From Chroococcidiopsidaceae cyanobacterium CP_BM_RX_35 (GTDB lineage: Bacteria; Cyanobacteriota; Cyanobacteriia; Cyanobacteriales; Chroococcidiopsidaceae), in NCBI GenBank assembly GCA_019242465.1, contig JAFAVL010000592.1:1-7403 (forward strand): a DNA stretch of 7,403 bases, written 5' to 3'. Shown piece after piece: positions 6,648 to 7,403 of this stretch. Numbering within the stretch: the first letter of the stretch is position 1; each line of letters begins with the position of its first letter. The translations under genes were made by a program, and so were the position numbers. A model generated the notes under the pieces. It had not been told where the DNA came from, made no database searches, and saw only the letters and a program-made list of their open reading frames with translations.

Positions 6648-6687
6648 GTTCTAGCTTTAACACCATTTCAACAAACTCTATAAACAT
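6631..6687 (-). CDS. Candidate 18-residue leader ORF overlapping the esterase start
   Basis: ATG 6687 follows the near-perfect ribosome binding site GGAGGTGATG by a suitable distance. The ORF reads MFIEFVEMVLKLEREHLS and stops with TAA at 6633-6631, overlapping the GTG start of the esterase (6647) in another frame. Its stop lies 19 bp before the alternative esterase ATG at 6611, so translational coupling is possible. Alternatively, a one-base indel separated the true N-terminus from the esterase frame. The peptide has no recognisable family, and the ORF is supported by the ribosome site only. Confidence 0.35.
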   Translation of the reverse strand: MFIEFVEMVLKLEREHLS

Positions 6688-6688
6688 A

Positions 6689-6698
6689 CATCACCTCC
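6689..6698 (-). promoter_or_regulatory. Unusually strong Shine-Dalgarno sequence GGAGGTGATG
   Basis: The minus strand reads GGAGGTGATG at 6698-6689, matching the 16S anti-SD over about nine bases. It serves ATG 6687, not the esterase GTG 6647, which is 41 bp further on and has no good site of its own. Confidence 0.55.
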
Positions 6699-6791
6699 GC
6701 AGAAACCCATAAACTCCACACTGTATCACCTTAAAATTCGTAATTACACTGGCGCTAACTCTATGGCTTGACAACTAGAATCGACTCAGTT

Positions 6792-6844
6792 CTCAAAGGG
6801 AGCGCCGGAGTGGAACTCCGGCTGCTGCTTTGAGCAAGCTCAAG
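6792..6844 (+). repeat. Dispersed palindromic repeat, copy C (53 bp), intergenic
   Basis: It begins CTCAAAGGGAGCGCC and ends TTTGAGCAAGCTCAAG. The terminal arms CTCAAAG (6792-6798) and CTTTGAG (6828-6834) are inverted repeats. The core is a perfect 7-bp stem GCCGGAG/CTCCGGC (6804-6810 and 6816-6822) with a TGGAA loop. It shares the core with copy B and the TTGAGCAAGCTCAA end with copy A. It lies in the 268-bp gap between the divergent esterase and small membrane-protein genes. Confidence 0.75.
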
Positions 6845-6866
6845 ATGATTCTCTTACTTCTCTTCA

Positions 6867-6888
6867 CCGCCAGCAACTAAGTTGGCGG
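6867..6888. other. Stem-loop upstream of the small membrane-protein gene
   Basis: Arms CCGCCA (6867-6872) and TGGCGG (6883-6888) pair perfectly around a 10-nt loop. The hairpin ends 27 bp before ATG 6916 and would lie in the 5' leader if transcription starts upstream. No T-run follows, so it is a leader structure or a small palindrome, not a standard terminator. Confidence 0.35.
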
Positions 6889-6901
6889 TTCTCTAAACAA
6901 T

Positions 6902-6906
6902 AAGGA
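6902..6906 (+). promoter_or_regulatory. Ribosome binding site AAGGA for the small ORF
   Basis: AAGGA lies 9 bp before ATG 6916, a normal spacing, and supports translation of the 58-residue ORF. Confidence 0.5.
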
Positions 6907-6915
6907 CAGAGCCCT

Positions 6916-7092
6916 ATGTCATCCTTTGAAACCTTCTTCGCCTTCAGCTTTGTCTCCACAACTGCTGTAGCTCTACTCGTCACCTGGTTTCGCTACTTGC
7001 CAACGTTGATTGCTTCATACCATTTCCTTGCCTACCAATTAGAGCAGTCTGAGCCGAAACAGTATAATGAGTATTCCTTGCGGTTTAAGTAG
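6916..7092 (+). CDS. 58-residue putative membrane protein, function unknown
   Basis: ATG 6916 to TAG 7090-7092 encodes 58 residues. A ribosome binding site AAGGA stands 9 bp upstream. Residues about 6-26 (starting TFFAFSFVSTTAVALLV) are hydrophobic enough for one membrane helix. RYLPTLIASYHFLAYQL follows and could be a second, amphipathic or membrane-associated segment. The polar tail EQSEPKQYNEYSLRFK is probably exposed. I do not recognise the family. The ORF ends 13 bp before the stop of the convergent methyltransferase gene and fills the space between hairpin and methyltransferase neatly, which argues for a real gene. It lies divergent to the esterase gene, with repeat C in the shared upstream region. 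No clear promoter is visible: a TTGACA at 6768-6773 lacks a matching -10. Confidence 0.55.
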   Translation: MSSFETFFAFSFVSTTAVALLVTWFRYLPTLIASYHFLAYQLEQSEPKQYNEYSLRFK

Positions 7093-7105
7093 ACAAAAAA
7101 GATGG

Positions 7106-7403
7106 CTAAAAGCTAACCTTGAACAACTTAAATAATTCTCCAGAAAGCTGCGAAACAACCTTTGCGCCTGTGGCTTTTATTGTGTTTTCCCATGCAACAA
7201 CAGGTTCTAGAAATACCTCTGCACCTAGATATGTTTCTAGAACTGCCCAGTCTTCCGCCAAAGGCTGCTGCGGATCTAGAATGTCAAAAACAAAAAAACC
7301 TCCGGGTTTCAGTACGCGCTTGACCTCAGCTATAATGGCGCTCCAGTAATCAAGTGGAAAATAGCAGCTCCAGCCCGTGGCGATCGCTAAGTCAAACTGA
7401 GCA
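7106..7403 (-). CDS. C-terminal part of a class I SAM-dependent methyltransferase (5' end outside window)
   Basis: The minus strand is open from the window edge to TAG at 7108-7106, giving 98 residues. AQFDLAIATGWSCYFPLDYW fits strand beta-4 and following of a class I methyltransferase, where FDLV(I)A is the usual post-motif. IIAEVKRVLKPGGFFVFDILDP is the hallmark helix plus the LKPGG-FFVFD strand of the Methyltransf_11/25 families. The rest (WAVLETYLGAEVFLEP, then KVVSQLSGELFKLFKVSF) forms the closing strands. The SAM-binding GxGxG loop lies outside the window. The substrate cannot be told from this part; small-molecule or quinone/lipid methylation are common in the family. It converges with the 58-residue ORF, with only 13 bp between the stop codons. 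A HIP1 site lies at its beginning. Confidence 0.85.
   Translation of the reverse strand, partial: AQFDLAIATGWSCYFPLDYWSAIIAEVKRVLKPGGFFVFDILDPQQPLAEDWAVLETYLGAEVFLEPVVAWENTIKATGAKVVSQLSGELFKLFKVSF
7380..7387. repeat. HIP1 octamer GCGATCGC
   Basis: Exact GCGATCGC inside the methyltransferase fragment, encoding part of LAIA. It is the third copy in 7.4 kb. Confidence 0.8.

Noticed and set aside
7119..7349. Plus-strand ORF of 76 codons at the right end
   Set aside because: It lies opposite the methyltransferase fragment, whose LKPGG motif is clear on the minus strand.

Overview
The window looks like chromosomal DNA from a cyanobacterium. Three copies of the HIP1 octamer GCGATCGC support this, as does the gene content: a large RCK-type channel-like protein, a lipid-A-disaccharide-synthase-related protein of the cyanobacterial type, and the tail of a probable caspase-family/DUF4384 protein. 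No species can be named from the sequence alone.

Layout from left to right. Positions 1-396 (+) hold the C-terminal end of a probable caspase-family protein. Positions 511-2607 (+) encode a 698-residue protein arranged RCK / two membrane helices with a pore-like loop / RCK. It converges on, and overlaps by 27 bp, a minus-strand LpxB-related glycosyltransferase-like gene (2581-3984). A complete single-gene insertion sequence follows (4088-5544). It has 26-bp terminal inverted repeats matching at 23 positions and an ISKra4-like transposase. To its right lies a secreted PHB-depolymerase/LpqC-type esterase on the minus strand (5730-6647), preceded by a very strong ribosome binding site that opens a short overlapping leader ORF. 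The right end holds a 58-residue putative membrane protein (6916-7092, +) that converges with the C-terminal part of a SAM-dependent methyltransferase (7106-7403, -, cut by the window edge).

The most unusual structure is a dispersed palindromic repeat of about 50-90 bp. It has three clear copies (3881-3972, 6512-6562, 6792-6844) and one diverged candidate (5579-5624). The clear copies begin CTCAA(A)GGGA(A/G)CGCC, contain GC-rich hairpins and end GCAAGCTCAA. Two of them lie in frame inside the N-terminal coding parts of genes: one forms the N-terminal extension of the LpxB-like protein, the other the linker between signal peptide and catalytic domain of the esterase. This suggests a small mobile palindromic element that can insert into protein-coding sequence without breaking it.

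The genes do not form one obvious pathway. Orientations alternate, and the window reads as ordinary cyanobacterial housekeeping or hypothetical genes shaped by an insertion sequence and by the palindromic repeats.
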